A stretch of 64,000 bases of DNA from Alitta virens (lineage: Eukaryota; Annelida; Polychaeta; Phyllodocida; Nereididae), in NCBI GenBank assembly GCA_932294295.1, contig OW028576.1, positions 30,344,747 to 30,408,746 on the forward strand, read 5' to 3'. Shown here one piece after another: positions 10,458 to 23,016 of this stretch. The notes beneath the pieces were generated by a model. That model was not told the origin of the DNA. It did not search any database and worked only from the letters and a program-made list of their open reading frames with translations. Both the position numbers and the translations under genes were made by a program. Each line of letters opens with the position of its first letter. Positions within the stretch are counted from its first letter, which is position 1.

Positions 10458-11560
10458 TGTACATGTATGTAAAGTTATATTTAGAGTTGTATTCAATCAT
10501 GCAAGTTGTAAAACTCCTGCATGACTATCACAAATATAAAATTAAATTAAAAATTCAAATGTTATATATACCATGGAGTCACTAGAGAAGGAGGGGAAAG
10601 CTGGGGTTTTATTGCGTTCTATGTAAGTCGCGATGGTCTTTTAATGATTGGCAAATAATCTGGTGCCTGTCTTTATGACCCCAGCTGATAAACATTGCTG
10701 AGGTTTAAACCCCAAATAACTGTGCGCTGATTGGCCAAATAAAGTGGGGGTTTCCTAAATGTTTTATAAATAACACCCATGTGCTCTCATGTTTATAACT
10801 AGATTGTATTCACAGCATTGTTCTCCTACCTATTCTGTAAAATAATTCATCAATACAACATTGCACCATAATTAAAAGAAAGAATCTGATGAACAGCAGA
10901 TACACTCACGGCAAGCAGAAACATCATAATATTTTATAATATTAGCAATATAACCAAAAATATAAATCAACTAATTTACCATATATTATATCCTACAGTG
11001 TGAAAGGGGGGGCGGGATATCTATTTTTTGAACACTATTGCCAACTTATCAATCAATATTTGCTGGTTTCTAGGATATATTTCTTATCTATCGATTTACA
11101 GATGTTGATGAAAATTCTGTAATTGATTCCAGAAATAACTAATCATTGCAGTTTATGAGTAAGATATGTGTAACACTTCATAGATGTCTCATTAATTTTG
11201 CTGTCAATGGATGATAGATACAGCTGGTTCTACAGCACAACCTTGTGTTATAACATAAGGTCCACGAAGAGCTCGATAAAGAAGTCTTCAGTGATTAAGG
11301 GCTGCCAAGGGAATATTGATGAATTAGCAACCCATTTCGTTGCCTTAAGTGAACCACTTAATATCCTAGAAACTTCCCTTAAACAATGTTCTAGAATATA
11401 AATTGGTTAACTAACAGATTAGATTGTTACAGGAATCAATCACTGGCTATAATCAAACATAAAATACATTATGGTATATTTTGTAGGGTTATTACTTAAT
11501 GAGAAAATATTAAGATCATTTATTGTGAGAAAAATGTTATTTAACAATTTTTTCTTGGCT
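10458..11560. other. No feature recognised
   Basis: About 1.1 kb of AT-rich DNA. A 67-codon plus-strand open frame at 11,198-11,401 has no motif. No repeat is shared with the window. Confidence 0.5.
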
Positions 11561-11815
11561 GAGTGGTGTAGTAGTTGCAGCAATATATTGGGCATATTTT
11601 TCAGACCTTGGGTTCAAATCTAGGCAAAAAATATCAAATAGATATGATATCAGTATCTTGGTACGACTAAATTTGACGGTGTTTTTCCTATAACGTCTGA
11701 TCCTGGGCAAGTAAAAGTCTTAAAATAAATTTGTAACATGGTGTGGACTCCAAGTGCCATCACCTCATCATTACGTCTGCTTGCAGTTGATCATACAAGC
11801 TGATTTAGCTTTAGA
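11561..11815 (+). mobile_element. SINE-B copy
   Basis: A tRNA-like head (GCTGAGTGGTGTAGTAG; box B GGGTTCAAATC) is followed by a divergent body and a recognisable 3' part: AACATGGTGTGGACTCCAAG, then CATCATTACGTCTGCTTGCA. The order matches the copy at 34.6 kb. An ACAAC/ACAAT repeat follows at 11,836-11,878. Confidence 0.7.
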
Positions 11816-11835
11816 TCAATTATATTGATATTACA

Positions 11836-11878
11836 CAACACAACACAACACAACAATACAATACAATACAATACAATA
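11836..11878 (+). repeat. Microsatellite (ACAAC/ACAAT)n
   Basis: About 40 bases of ACAAC repeats grading into ACAAT repeats directly after the SINE-B copy. Confidence 0.9.
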
Positions 11879-12051
11879 TACAAACAGACACTTTCTGCCT
11901 CACAGAGTAAAGGATAATAAATTTGTGTTAAAATGTTTTGACAGATTGCTAGAATGTATAAGACGGAAGTGGGTGGATCTCTTAAGCATAAGGTAATTTG
12001 TCATCTCCAATAGGTTTATTTGGAAGACTTTTTGAAAGGAGCTATATTAGA

Positions 12052-12174
12052 GGAATGAAGGAAGAAAGAAAGAAAGGAAGAAAGAAAGAGAAAGAAAGAA
12101 AGAAAGAAAGGAAGGAAGGAAGGAAGGGAGGAAGGAAGGAAGGAAGGAAGGAAGGAAGAAAGGAAGAAAGAAAG

Positions 12175-12212
<38 letters not shown>

Positions 12213-12495
12213 GAAGAAAGAAAGAAAGGAAGGAAGGAATGAAGGAAGGAAGGAAGGAAGAAAGGAAGAAGGAAAGAAAGAAAGAAAGAAAGAAAGGAAG
12301 AAAGAAAGAAAGGAAGGAAGGAAGGAAGGAATGAAGGAAGGAAGGAAGGAAGAAAGGAAGAAGGAAAGAAAGAAAGAAAGAAAGAAAGAAAAAAGAAAGA
12401 AAGAAAGGAAGGAAGGAAGGAAGGAAGGAAGGAAGGAAGGAAGGAAGGAAGGAAGGAAGGAAGGAAGGAAGGAAGGAAGGAAGGAAGGGACGGAA
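12052..12495 (+). repeat. Long purine microsatellite (GAAG/GAAA)n
   Basis: About 440 bases of GAAA and GAAG tetramer blocks with larger duplicated segments (the stretches near 12,220 and 12,310 repeat one another). Open frames of 150-180 codons on both strands consist only of K/E/R/G or F/L/S/P and are artefacts. Polypurine tracts like this can adopt triplex structures. Confidence 0.97.
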
Positions 12496-14930
12496 GAAAG
12501 CAAGCAAACAAGAACAAAATATAGATAGAAAGAAAAGAAGAAAATAAGGAAAATGGAGAAACATAAAAAGAAAGAAAGTTTCATGAATGAATAACTTATG
12601 AAAGGAGGATCAAAGATGAAGGAAAGAAATTAAAACGAACAGAAAAAAAAACAAAAAGATACATTATTGTATGATGAAATAGATTCTATAAGACTAGTGA
12701 AAGATGAATGCGATAATACGAAAAGAAAGAGAAAATAAAGAAATAATTATCAAAGCAAAGGACAGAAAGAAAAAGAAAACAGTTTGAGAAGAAACAAATG
12801 TATTTTTTAATGTTACATGACAAATTATCTGTTGAAAATCTAATTAAGATTAACAGCTATAAATTAGTGCATCATTTACTCACCAGGGGAATATAATTAT
12901 TACATTCACCAGGGGGACATTCAAATGTAATAATTCAAAATGACACACTAAATCTATTAGTAACTTCGCAAAATTCCACAAGCTAAAACATTTCTTTCTG
13001 AATTGAAAAACATAATAGTGTCACGAGCTAAGAAAGATGCAAGTTCTTGAATATTTCATGAACCAAAAACATTACACTGAGCAAATGGTGTCTGTAATGA
13101 TTGCCATAAAACATGCGTTAGAAGGAAATACATGTTTCTTTTTTGTCATGATAAAATAGTGGAGCTTCAAAGTGAAATGTTTAAGAACTATATTTTCAGC
13201 AGAAAGAAATTGGTTTGGTTATACATACGTTGAAAGCCATTGAGCTAGAAAGAAAGAGCATAACTATAAACTGCTCGTCATGTGGTCTATTTATGAAAAT
13301 TAACTTCATGTGCCCCAGTAGCTGTCTACGTGGTCAAATCATGTCATGACTATTACTAGCTTTTTTTGTTATTTTTTTCCCAAATATGCAATAATATACA
13401 GCAATAACTCCATAACCTTCCATCAGATGAATTACTTGTGCCCAATAAAACCATCCTTTACTTTGGTATGGCTCTCCAATATAATAGAAGGATATTGTCA
13501 AAATGAGCACATTCCTCTACAAAATAGAAGCAAAGCTTCTGATTTTTAAAAAATTCATATCTCAAAAACTACTGGGGGCTAGGTCCTAAAATGTTGCATG
13601 TGGTCATCATTCATATATAGGTATCTATAGGACAAACATATTCACGAAAATCTGAGATAATAGCCTGGGAGGGGCCAGGTGATTTGGCATGGAATGACCC
13701 TAAGCACAGTGGCGATCAAAGTGGTTCTTTACATATCGGCGAATCTAATGTTGCACAATAACAAAGATGGTGGCAGTAGGCACTGATGCGTGTATATAGC
13801 CCAAACTGCATATTTATCAACCTGTTGCAAAACAAACAAACAATAAATACTAAAAAATACAAGGTAGATATCCAGGCTACCCACTGTGCTGGTTGCTCCC
13901 AGGGGATGATATCAAAATCCTGATCTTAATTATGAGTGGTCTAAGTAACTGCAGGTCTCCATTGTTTTAATGGGAACTTGGTTATAGTCTTCTAGACATA
14001 TAATTTGCATCTGGGCAAAATTCCAGCGATATTGATTTTGTTGATGTAGTTTTAATGTCAAGGTCGTCATGAGAAACGAAATTCCTTTGCATTTCAACAA
14101 ACACTAGGCACATTCTTTGTACCTCTATTATCCTGAGATCATGACATCACAATCCTGACCAAACAGCGAACTCTCCAGCTATGGAGATTTTCCTTGGGCA
14201 AACAGAGCCACGTGGCCTGCACGAGTTGCACAGCATTTCCGGTGTCCTTTCAGACTCTTTGACTGGAGAGCAAGGAATTCCAAAAGACAAGATGGCAGCT
14301 TTCTCTTGAAATGTTTGTGTGAAGGTTGGGCAGATCACAGGCTTCCTGGTTTTTGTGTGAACAGCATAACCCTAAATTTGGACCACAATTTCAAAATTAT
14401 ACCCTCCACGCAGTTTAGACTACCTTAAAATCAAGATTAATTCATAGGCACCGAGGAAGACCAAGAGGAATGGTTGAATCCTCTGATAACCAAATTACGT
14501 ACTCTTAGAAAAAAAAATCTCTTAATTCCAACTGTACCCTACATTTAAGGTCATCAGCAAATCTAAACAAAATCTAATTCCAAGGGTAGTCTTGATAACG
14601 ATTTTCAACTGTGCTACGAGCACCAAACCAACAGCGACAAATTAAACAATCACGTTCAATATCTTTTGCAGCCTCTTTGACTAGAGACTGGGTCTGTTCA
14701 AAGTAGAGGTTTCGCCAACACGTGGTTATTGACTTTCTGCCTTTGTGACAAACAAGCACTGAGGCACAGAAGGTATTCACAACATGCAGGACAACTGTTG
14801 CTTGCACAAGCTGAGTTCGTAATTCTTGAAAGGTTTAGAAAACTTAGAATACAAAAAAAGATGGCATACATCAACCATGTGAGAAGTGATTTGATAAAGA
14901 AACCATAGAGTTTTCGTCGACAGTATAGAT
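12496..14930. other. Long stretch with no recognised gene
   Basis: An A-rich decay zone follows the purine array to about 12,800. The rest is single-copy-like. Two minus-strand open frames (14,147-14,338 and 14,574-14,807) lie in locally GC-richer DNA and contain Cys residues, but have no family motif and no clear splice context. Confidence 0.4.
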
Positions 14931-14931
14931 C

Positions 14932-15025
14932 GATCGATAGATAGATAGATAGATAGATAGACAGTCAGATAGATAGATAGATAGACAGTCAGATGGACAG
15001 TTAGATAGATAGATAGATTAATAGA
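14932..15025 (+). repeat. Microsatellite (GATA)n
   Basis: About 95 bases of GATA tetramers with CAGTCA and ACAGTTA interruptions. Confidence 0.95.
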
Positions 15026-15111
15026 TAAATTGATGGATAGATTTGGAAAGTGCAGCCCTCTAAAGCAAGGTTTTGCCTCTCATTAGGATTGATTGATGCG
15101 GTGAAAGAGGA

Positions 15112-15305
15112 AGAGTCCACCCATTTTACACATTTAACTCATGCGTGGGGTCTTTTACATGTCTTAGCATAGACATTGAGTACAAGGTACCGCCCAATCT
15201 AATGTCTCATCCGAATAGCATCCAGCTGGCATGTACCTCCTGAAGGGTGCTGAAGGACCCAGGTTCAATCAATCCTCGTCTGCCGCAAGAACTTGCCTCA
15301 GAGGG
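15112..15305 (-). mobile_element. SINE-B fragment
   Basis: The reverse strand carries the B body in order: AGTCCACCCATTTTACACAT, GGGGTCTTTTACATG, TAGCATAGACATTGAGTACA and a box-B-like segment near 15,258. Similarity to the copy at 32.0-32.3 kb is clear, but the outer head is lost. Confidence 0.65.
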
Positions 15306-15696
15306 CTGCATTTTCATATCTGGACTATCTATTAACCCAGGCAAAGGGTTGATTTTAACCCATGAAGCTGGGATCACTAGTATGCAACCAGGTTAATCAC
15401 TTTCCCAACCAAATTAAACCCAATTTAGACTGGTCAATTAGAGAAAGGAACTAATGCCAAGCTTTCTAATTAAATTAAAACGGGCAATGACAGCATTTAA
15501 TTAACAGCAAAGTTGATTGATACAAAAACTTTGAAAATTGGATTGTCTTTTTTGCAAACAAAAAGATTATTCCGTAATTGAATGTGGTGCAAATTTATGG
15601 CTATTTTAATTTAATAACAAACATTTTTAACCTGTTCCATGGCATGTTGTCCCAGCAAATTAAACATGTTAGCCAAAGCAACACTGCCCCGGAATA

Positions 15697-15893
15697 GCCA
15701 GGGTGGTGGGTGGATTAGGGTTTTACGTCCTGTATTTCTGCACCTGATGGGCTTATTAGGACAAGCAGTGACCATGGCAATGAGATGAGGGATGAAACAG
15801 CCATCCAACTTAGGCTTGACCGGGAATTGAACCTGGAACACAGTGATTGGAAACCCAGTGCGCTTCCACTGAGCTAGGCCCCCACCCCTTTAA
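15697..15893 (-). mobile_element. SINE-A copy, minus strand
   Basis: A complete SINE-A in reverse orientation: a GGTGG-rich tail complement, the body with TTTCTGCACCTGATGGGC, box-B complement GGGAATTGAACC and box-A complement CCACTGAGCTAGGCCCC. Imperfect flanks AATAGCCAG and AATAGCCCAG may be a decayed TSD. Confidence 0.9.
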
Positions 15894-15899
15894 TAGCCC

Positions 15900-17325
15900 A
15901 GCCTTTAAACACTGCGAAACCTCAAAATACCACCGCCCTTGGAATGTGATATGCTGATCTTGATAGTGAAGTAGCCTTAGAAATGTTTCATTACAATATC
16001 AATTGTAAATATAATTTCTAGTGAAAGAACAGCACAAGGACAAAATAATATGTAATGTTGCATTGAAGTTGAACAGAACCAGGGATTTGAAACCAGAAAA
16101 AAATCATACTTTGGTGCAGCAGAAACACGCTGCTGGCACCTCTGTCTTACCCAGAAAAAGATTTGATGACAATTCTCGTACATTTTTCCCTAAAAATATT
16201 GTAGTCCACAGTCAGACTGGTTTATTTGACAAATTTAAAGTTGTCAGAAAGACCCCCAAAAGATCGAGGTCGCTAAATGGGTCCACCTTCTTCATCACGC
16301 ATATAAAAACAAACAAAGGCTGTGCTGCAGCTAAACCCTCAGCGAATCCCACAGGCATTATTAAAATTATTAAGTGTTCGTCAGACAGGCAGGAGGGCAG
16401 GCATTACACTTTCATTTCCAGAGCAGAACTCTAACACACACTTTCGTTTCTAGGGCTGAACTAAAACTTTAGTAATCATCACAATATTGCTGTTATCTTG
16501 TACATGGTGTTGTAATAAATTGAAAGACGTTATTTCCAGCACATAGTTTTGCAAAAGGCATCACCAGTCCATAAAATGAATTCATGTTCACAAAAGCCAC
16601 TAGAAGTGAAGTCATTTCCCGAACTTAACTGCAATGCCATATGTGGAAGCAAATACCTTCTCAAGTGAAAGTGGATATCACTATTTTATTTTTTTAAGAC
16701 ATTGTTATTTTTCAAAGTGTAGCAGAGCTGACCACAGATACATATGCCATTGATTCAATAATTTACTGAAAGAATTTATTATTACTGAACATATTTCCAG
16801 TCCATAACCCAGAAGTACTAAGATATTGTCTTTTCTTTTTCAAAGAAGGGCAGAGCTGGCCACGAATGCATATTAACATTCAAATAAAAATTATTCTTAT
16901 TTATTACTGAACATATTGGCAGTCCATAACTCAGTATACGCACATTCCAAGGATACTGTAACATATGATTCTACATAGCTTGTGTTTGTACGATAAAACA
17001 GGGCCCAGTGCAGCGCCTTGCATCATCAAATACATATGGCATGTTACATTATTTATCAGGCATGGCAGGTTGTAACATGATAAGGTATTTGTACAAGTGC
17101 TTATTTGTTACAAGAAAGATTTGCTTTCTGTTGCCTTTGGTTCGAGATACAGATATATCTACTGTAACTATGACGTCACAGACATTGATTGTTTCGGGGA
17201 GTAGACTCTAGATTGTTACATAACAGGAAAACAGATTATGCCAAATACTGACAAAGAAATGGAAAGAAACAGTGAAATATTATAAGATTATTGGATGATG
17301 AGTCAAACTCTATATGATCCCCACT
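15900..17325. other. Region with one unrecognised 137-codon open frame
   Basis: The plus-strand open frame 16,021-16,434 has the most gene-like composition of the non-repetitive frames (Lys/Arg-rich, few low-complexity runs). I recognise no domain, no start context and no neighbouring exon. Around 16,700-16,930 two loosely similar copies of AGCAGAGCTGACCAC and CATATTTCCAGTCCATAAC suggest an old local duplication. I do not call a gene. Confidence 0.3.
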
Positions 17326-17329
17326 CATT

Positions 17330-17570
17330 TTACAACATACACTGTAGCCATGAAATACATTTACCAGCTGAACAACGTACACTGCAGCCATCCAACATAC
17401 TTTGCAGCCATCTAACATACACTGCAGCCATCCAACATACACTGCAGCCATCCAACATACACTGCAGCCATCTAGCATAAACTGCAGCCATGCAACATAG
17501 TTGGAAGCTGTAAAACATACACTGCAGTCATCCAACATAATTAGCAGCTGTCCAATATACTCTGCTGTTG
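17330..17570 (-). repeat. 20-bp minisatellite
   Basis: About eleven copies of a 20-base unit close to CATACACTGCAGCCATCCAA. The best-conserved copies lie at 17,413-17,470 and edge copies are degenerate. Open frames on both strands, rich in Cys and Trp, result from the repeat. A reverse-oriented, unexpanded relative lies at 27,737-27,830. Confidence 0.9.
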
Positions 17571-17599
17571 TACAGCATGCACCCATGCTGGATCCATCT

Positions 17600-18342
17600 A
17601 TCCATCTATCCATTCTGATTGGCCTACAGCAGCTGAGTGGAGCATGCACTGTATTAAGTTGTAAAGATACCTTCTTATTGAGACTACTAAATTTTCATGA
17701 ACATTTTCCCTCAGTATTATGATTACCTTAATATTAGAACTAGTAAAGTGTGTAATAAATGAATCAGGGATTAGGCGTCAAACCTGGGCACCCACAGTCA
17801 TTACAATAGACATTTGGCCTTTAAGTTTATGTCCAAACATTTTGTGATTATCTATGTATACTATATAACTCGGCAGATTGCAGTTCAATAATTTGTAGTT
17901 AATTCATTTCTAAAACACCCTACATCGAAAAAAAACTCCAAAATTAGTAATTTATAAACAAACCAGGGAATTAGTTCTATGCCTGACCACAAGGGGGCTG
18001 TTTAAAATTGTAATTTCTTTGGCGATTAGTAATTCAAACAACAACAATTCAGCCAACTTTTTCATCCTTTTTTTTGCACCCTAGCCAACATCTTTTTTTT
18101 TTCAAAATACAACAAGCTCAACTTCACATTCAAAGAAAGCAGCATGTTGATGAATATTTTATGAAATGCAACAATCATATTTGGCAATGGTGGACCCTTG
18201 AGAGTTGTAAACATAGAGCTGCACAAAAAGTGTTCCCTTCCCACCACTCATGTGGATTCTAATTTGAAATTTGTAAGAACGGAGAACAGTTCAGGGCTTT
18301 CCAATATAGCCTAGAATTTAAACCTTGGGGGCATATTTATCC
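17600..18342. other. No feature recognised
   Basis: AT-rich sequence. Overlapping 61-62 codon frames on the two strands near 18,062-18,262 have no motif. Confidence 0.5.
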
Positions 18343-18410
18343 TGAGGGTGGGGTATTTTACTAGCCTCTGCATAGTCATCAACTTCAGCTACCTGGTGAT
18401 ATAAATACCG
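18343..18410 (-). mobile_element. SINE-B scrap
   Basis: GGGGTATTTTACTAGCCTCT followed by GCATAGTCATCAACTTCAGC matches the body segment of other minus-strand SINE-B copies. Confidence 0.4.
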
Positions 18411-18539
18411 AACTGCTACATAAGGGAAGAGAAAATAAAATACAGTCCAACAAAAAACATTCAGAGAATTTAGACAAATAATTAATTTTCTTAACAAAAT
18501 GTAACTTTCAAGCCACAATTTATGATATATATGCAATGA

Positions 18540-19650
18540 TTAACTTTTGATACTACATAATCTGATGCCATCTTTTAGAACTAAGTTAATTAATTCAGAT
18601 TTTAACATTATAACTTTCAATACAATGTAAACAACAATGATAAATGCTCCAGTGAACCCATAGCCATAGACAGCCACTGATATTAACTTTTGAATGATAC
18701 TAGAGAATCTCATGCCATCTTTAATAGTAAATTTAGTCATATAAACTTGTAAACTGCAATGAAAAATGTAGTGAACCCCTAGCCATAGACAGCCACTGAC
18801 ATTAACTTTTGAATGATACTAGAGAATCTCATGCCATCTTTAATAGTAAATTAAGTCATATAAACTTGTAAACTGCAATGAAAATGTAGTGAACCCATAG
18901 CCATACACAGCCACTGACATTAACTTTTGAATGATACTAGAGAATCTCATGCCATCTTTAATAGTAAATTCAGTCATATAAACTTGTAAACTGCAATGAA
19001 AAATGTAGTGAACCCATAGCCATAGACAGCCACTGACATTAACTTTTGAATGATACTAGAGAATCTCATGCCATCTTTAATAGTAAATTCAGTCATATAA
19101 ACTTGTAAACTGCAATGAAAATGTAGTGAACCCATAGCCATAGACAGCCACTGACATTAACTTTTGAATGATACTAGAGAATCTCATGCCATCTTTTATA
19201 GTAAATTCAGTCATATAAACTTGTAAACTGCAATGATAAATGCAGTGAACCCATAGCCATAGACAGCCACTGACATTAACTTTTTAATGATACTAGAGAA
19301 TCTGATGCCATCTTTAATAGTAAATTCAGTCATATAAACTTGTAAACTGCAATGATAAATGCAGTGAACCCATAGCCATAGCCAGCCACTGACATTAACT
19401 TTTGAATGATACTAGAGAATCTCATGCCATCTTTAATAGTAAATTCAGTCATATAAACTTGTAAACTGTAATGATAAATGCAGTGAACCCATAGCCATAG
19501 ACAGCCACTGACATTAACTTTTGAATGATACTAGAGAATCTGATGCCATCTTTAATAGTAAATTCAGTCATATAAACTTGTAAACTGCAATGATAAATGC
19601 AGTGAACCCAAAGCCATAGACAGAGAGTCTGATGCCATCTTTAATAATAG
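18540..19650 (+). repeat. 119-bp satellite array, about 9 units
   Basis: Nine tandem units of about 119 bp are recognised by repeats of AGCCATAGACAGCCACTGA, ATGATACTAGAGAATCTCAT and TCATATAAACTTGTAAACTG at regular spacing. Neighbouring units differ at only a few sites (for example AAAATGTAG versus GATAAATGCAG), and edge units are more degenerate. Inverted relatives lie at 2.2-2.8 kb and 24.0-24.2 kb. Open frames here are repeat by-products. Confidence 0.97.
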
Positions 19651-22280
19651 CTACCTTAATTTGCTTCAAAATATTATGAAAGTTTCTGAATAATTCCTGC
19701 CTGACAAAAAGATGATATATGACCAGGCAGGTAGCAATAATACTGAGATACCATGAGATAAAGAAGTATTTTTACCCAGAGGCAGACGCACAGCAGGAAT
19801 CATCAAAACTAAGATAAAACCAAGAAAGACAACATGTTCTAATACCAATGATTTTTCTGACTAGTGCCAAGAGCCCTCTATTTCATCTCCTATACCTCTT
19901 TATTCCAAGTTAACCTGCGGTAACCCCTAGTCGTAAATGCTTTTGCCTTTGGGGTTTTTGCTTTGCTAACAAAGTGGGATGGCCTTTCATTATAGCTCAA
20001 TGCGTGTACCATAGGTTTTGGATGAAAAAAGTTTAAGGTTGAACAGAGGCGCCTGAAAGTATGCCTCACATGTAACTATTTCATGACAGAAATAAGATAC
20101 TATAGTGGTAATTCACTAATTGCAAACATGTATTATACATGTCACATTTGACAATAGGTGGACATGTTTTCCACATTTTATACTATATAGAGATTTAGGT
20201 GTTCTACAAGGAGATACCATACCACTGGCACTGTTATGGTTGGTCATATTTTCCTGTTTTTGTATAGGTTAAACACAATCATCAGACAAACTATTTTATT
20301 CCCCAATTGCAGCCATATCACGTGAAATAGCGGGTGGTACGCGCCGGGTATCACACAGAATGACATTCATGTTGCTGTTTCCAAATAAGGACGAATCGCG
20401 TATGGCCGTTAAAATGCCGGCAATGATACAATGATACCAACCTAATATTCTAAAAGTAAATGGATTTAGCTGCATAATACAACTTAAATTGTGAAAATCT
20501 GACCATAATTGACTGAGTTATGGCTTCAAATAATCGCGAATCGTATTTAGTCTCGTTCCCATTCGAAATATAGACTGGCTTTGTGGATTTTGTTTTCAAT
20601 AACTTTGTCAATTTTCATCTGAACTTAAAGTTTCAACTGGCTGACAATAATTCAGAAATAAAATGAGAAACCCCCAACTCTATACGACAGATCAGACTTG
20701 TTTGATCTGCCAAACAGATCAGTGACTCGTGTGATTTTCTTATAACATCAGCTGCACAAAGTACAGATCAGTGTTCAGTCTAAGTTGGCTGAACATTGGG
20801 CATACCCATCCAATGTCAGCCTGGCAGCAGTCCTGTCATTGTGCCTGGTATTTTGCGACAGGTTGAATATATAGTGAGTTTGAACAGTTTAGTTGCATAA
20901 ATGCCTGCTATCTGCCCTTCACATATTTTTATCAGTGATGACTAAATCATTCAGTGATAAAAAACAGGAAAAGGTGGGAAATAACTGGTGAAGCTATATT
21001 AGTCAGATGATCTGTGTGACAGAGAGAGAGAGTACTTTGATTCACTTAATTAGAGCAGCAAATTAATGGGTGTTAGGGTATTGTTAGCCAATTCCAATAC
21101 ATACAATATAATTATATTTGAAAGTTAAATGTACCTACACAGTTTACTTTGATTAACTTTTAATTAACATTAAACTAAAATTTAGATGAAATACGAAATG
21201 CTCTCCAAGACGGTAGTAAAAAAGTGTGCACTCATTATTTGGTTAAAATGCTGTGAAACCGCGTGCACAATAGAATCCCACGAAAAATAACAGCATTGCT
21301 GCATGGCCCTCATTCTGCAAACTCGGACGCACATGAAGGAAATGCTTGCTTGGCTCATCTAACTGTCACAGCATCAACACAAGCCTAGCTGATATGTCAC
21401 AATCAAAATTTTGCCAGGTTTTTATGGACATTATGAGCCCCCCCCCCCCCCCAACCCTCCCGGCCTCTAAACGAGACGGCTGTTATAACCAATAGCACTT
21501 ACGGTCAAATTAGCTGACCTAGCAGGTTATATTAGATTATTTGGCAAAATCCATTCATGCTTACATACCCAGAACACTTACTGGTATTTGTCAACAAGCC
21601 TTACGTGATAGTGTTGCTTGGTAAGCAAATCTGTCTGCCTGGCAAATTAGCTTACTGACATTATAACGTTAAGAAGAGCGTTGCCGATTCGCCTTTTCCC
21701 AGTCATGTTATGGAAAAATAAGATTGGAGATGTTTTCATTCAATGCATAATCGAATTACCAATACATTTTTGTACATAATAAACTTTGAATTTTGAAAAT
21801 AAACGAATATTGAAGGTGCTGTTCAATAAAATGTATTACGAAGCTATGGCTCTAATGACGTTCATGATGTTAGTATGTGCCTCGTTTTCGTATTTTGAAG
21901 TATTTGCCAGGCAATATAACTGACCGTGAAATTGTCAGTGACATTTGATATTCTTAAATAAAATGGTGATATCAGTTTCTTTGCCGTAAGCACCATTGGA
22001 TACAGCAACGGACCTCTGTTTTAGACATGGCTTGTGAAATGCTCTACTTCTTGCGGTAGAAATTGGATTTTAATAGTAGGATACATTAGATCGTAGCAGT
22101 AAGATCAATTACATTAATTTGATATTTCTCAATATGAGTTGCCTCCAAAATCAGTTGTTTTAAATGATGGAACTTAGTACTAGCAGTTCAAAAATGTAAA
22201 TGAAAGTATGCTTACTCATCTCATCATAACATCTGCCTCTTGCAGCTTGTCATACAAGCAGGCTAAACTTCCTATCAGTA
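19651..22280. other. About 2.6 kb without recognised genes
   Basis: The stretch holds a 16-base C run at about 21,437-21,452, a short GA run near 21,020 and a segment at 20,160-20,250 with an inverted relative at 26,200-26,285. A SINE-B tail-like segment (CATCATAACATCTGCCTCTT) sits near 22,222. No open frame is convincing. Confidence 0.5.
20160..20250 (+). repeat. Dispersed repeat K, copy 1
   Basis: GTTCTACAAGGAGATACCAT followed by ACCACTGGCACTG reappears in reverse complement at 26,200-26,256, with weaker similarity extending to about 90 bases. The class is unknown. Confidence 0.75.
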
Positions 22281-22285
22281 GAACC

Positions 22286-22352
22286 ACTAGAATGGAATAG
22301 AATAGAATATAATAGAATACTATAGAACACAATAGAATAGAGTACAATACAA
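22286..22352 (+). repeat. Microsatellite (AATAG)n
   Basis: About 65 bases of AATAG/AATAC pentamers with point changes, similar to the repeat at 3.0 kb. Confidence 0.85.
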
Positions 22353-22667
22353 TACAATTTAGTGGACAAGATTTGTCACACCATATTTCATGCATGCGTC
22401 TACAACAGACAAAATATATTTTACATGTCTTTCTTTTTAAATCATTAAACTTTTCAATGTTTCATTTTTGTAACTTTGTTATTCAGAAACACGACAAAAC
22501 CAAATCTGCCTTTTCTCTCAGGTTTTACATGAAGGTTTTACCTTTTTGGAAATCTTTTATTTTTATACCGAATGCTCTCGAAGTTATTTTACACCCGCTT
22601 TTTAGATTATTTTTGTGAAATGGCGTCCATAATAAAGATCCAATGGCTGAGATGTAAAATTGCTAGG
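22353..22667. other. No feature recognised
   Basis: An 81-codon plus-strand open frame (22,373-22,618) is F/L/H-rich and carries no motif. Nothing else is seen. Confidence 0.4.
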
Positions 22668-22885
22668 ATTCAATCAATCAATCAATCCATCAATCCATCT
22701 ATCAATCCAACAATCTATTTATCGATCCATTGATCTATCTATCTATCTTTCTCTCTTTCTTTCTTTTTTTCTCTCTCTCTTTTTCTTTATCTCTTTTTTT
22801 TTATTTATCTATCTATCTAATCTATATGTCTGTCTGCCTATCTATCTATCTATCTATCTATTTAACTATTCATCTATTTATCTAT
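22668..22885 (+). repeat. Microsatellite (ATCA/ATCT/CTTT)n
   Basis: ATCA and ATCC tetramers pass into ATCT, a CT/T-rich block near 22,750-22,800, then ATCT again to 22,885. Open frames across it (poly SIYL) are artefacts. Confidence 0.95.
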
Positions 22886-23016
22886 GGCAGCCAATCTCAA
22901 AAGTTAGGCAGACATAATTTTATACAGTGGTGGAAAAATAGTTTTCACACACTAGATACATATCCTCCTATTTGTATTAAATTTGTTAATATGACACAAC
23001 ATTTTATAACTAAATT

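Noticed and set aside
12016..12584. Overlapping open frames of 150-180 codons on both strands
   Set aside because: They consist only of K/E/R/G or F/L/S/P and translate a GAAG/GAAA microsatellite.
14147..14807. Possible exon pair on the minus strand
   Set aside because: Two short Cys-containing frames without a recognisable family or convincing splice sites.
16021..16434. Candidate 137-residue protein
   Set aside because: The composition is plausible, but I recognise no domain, exon partners or conservation, so it is only mentioned as an open frame.
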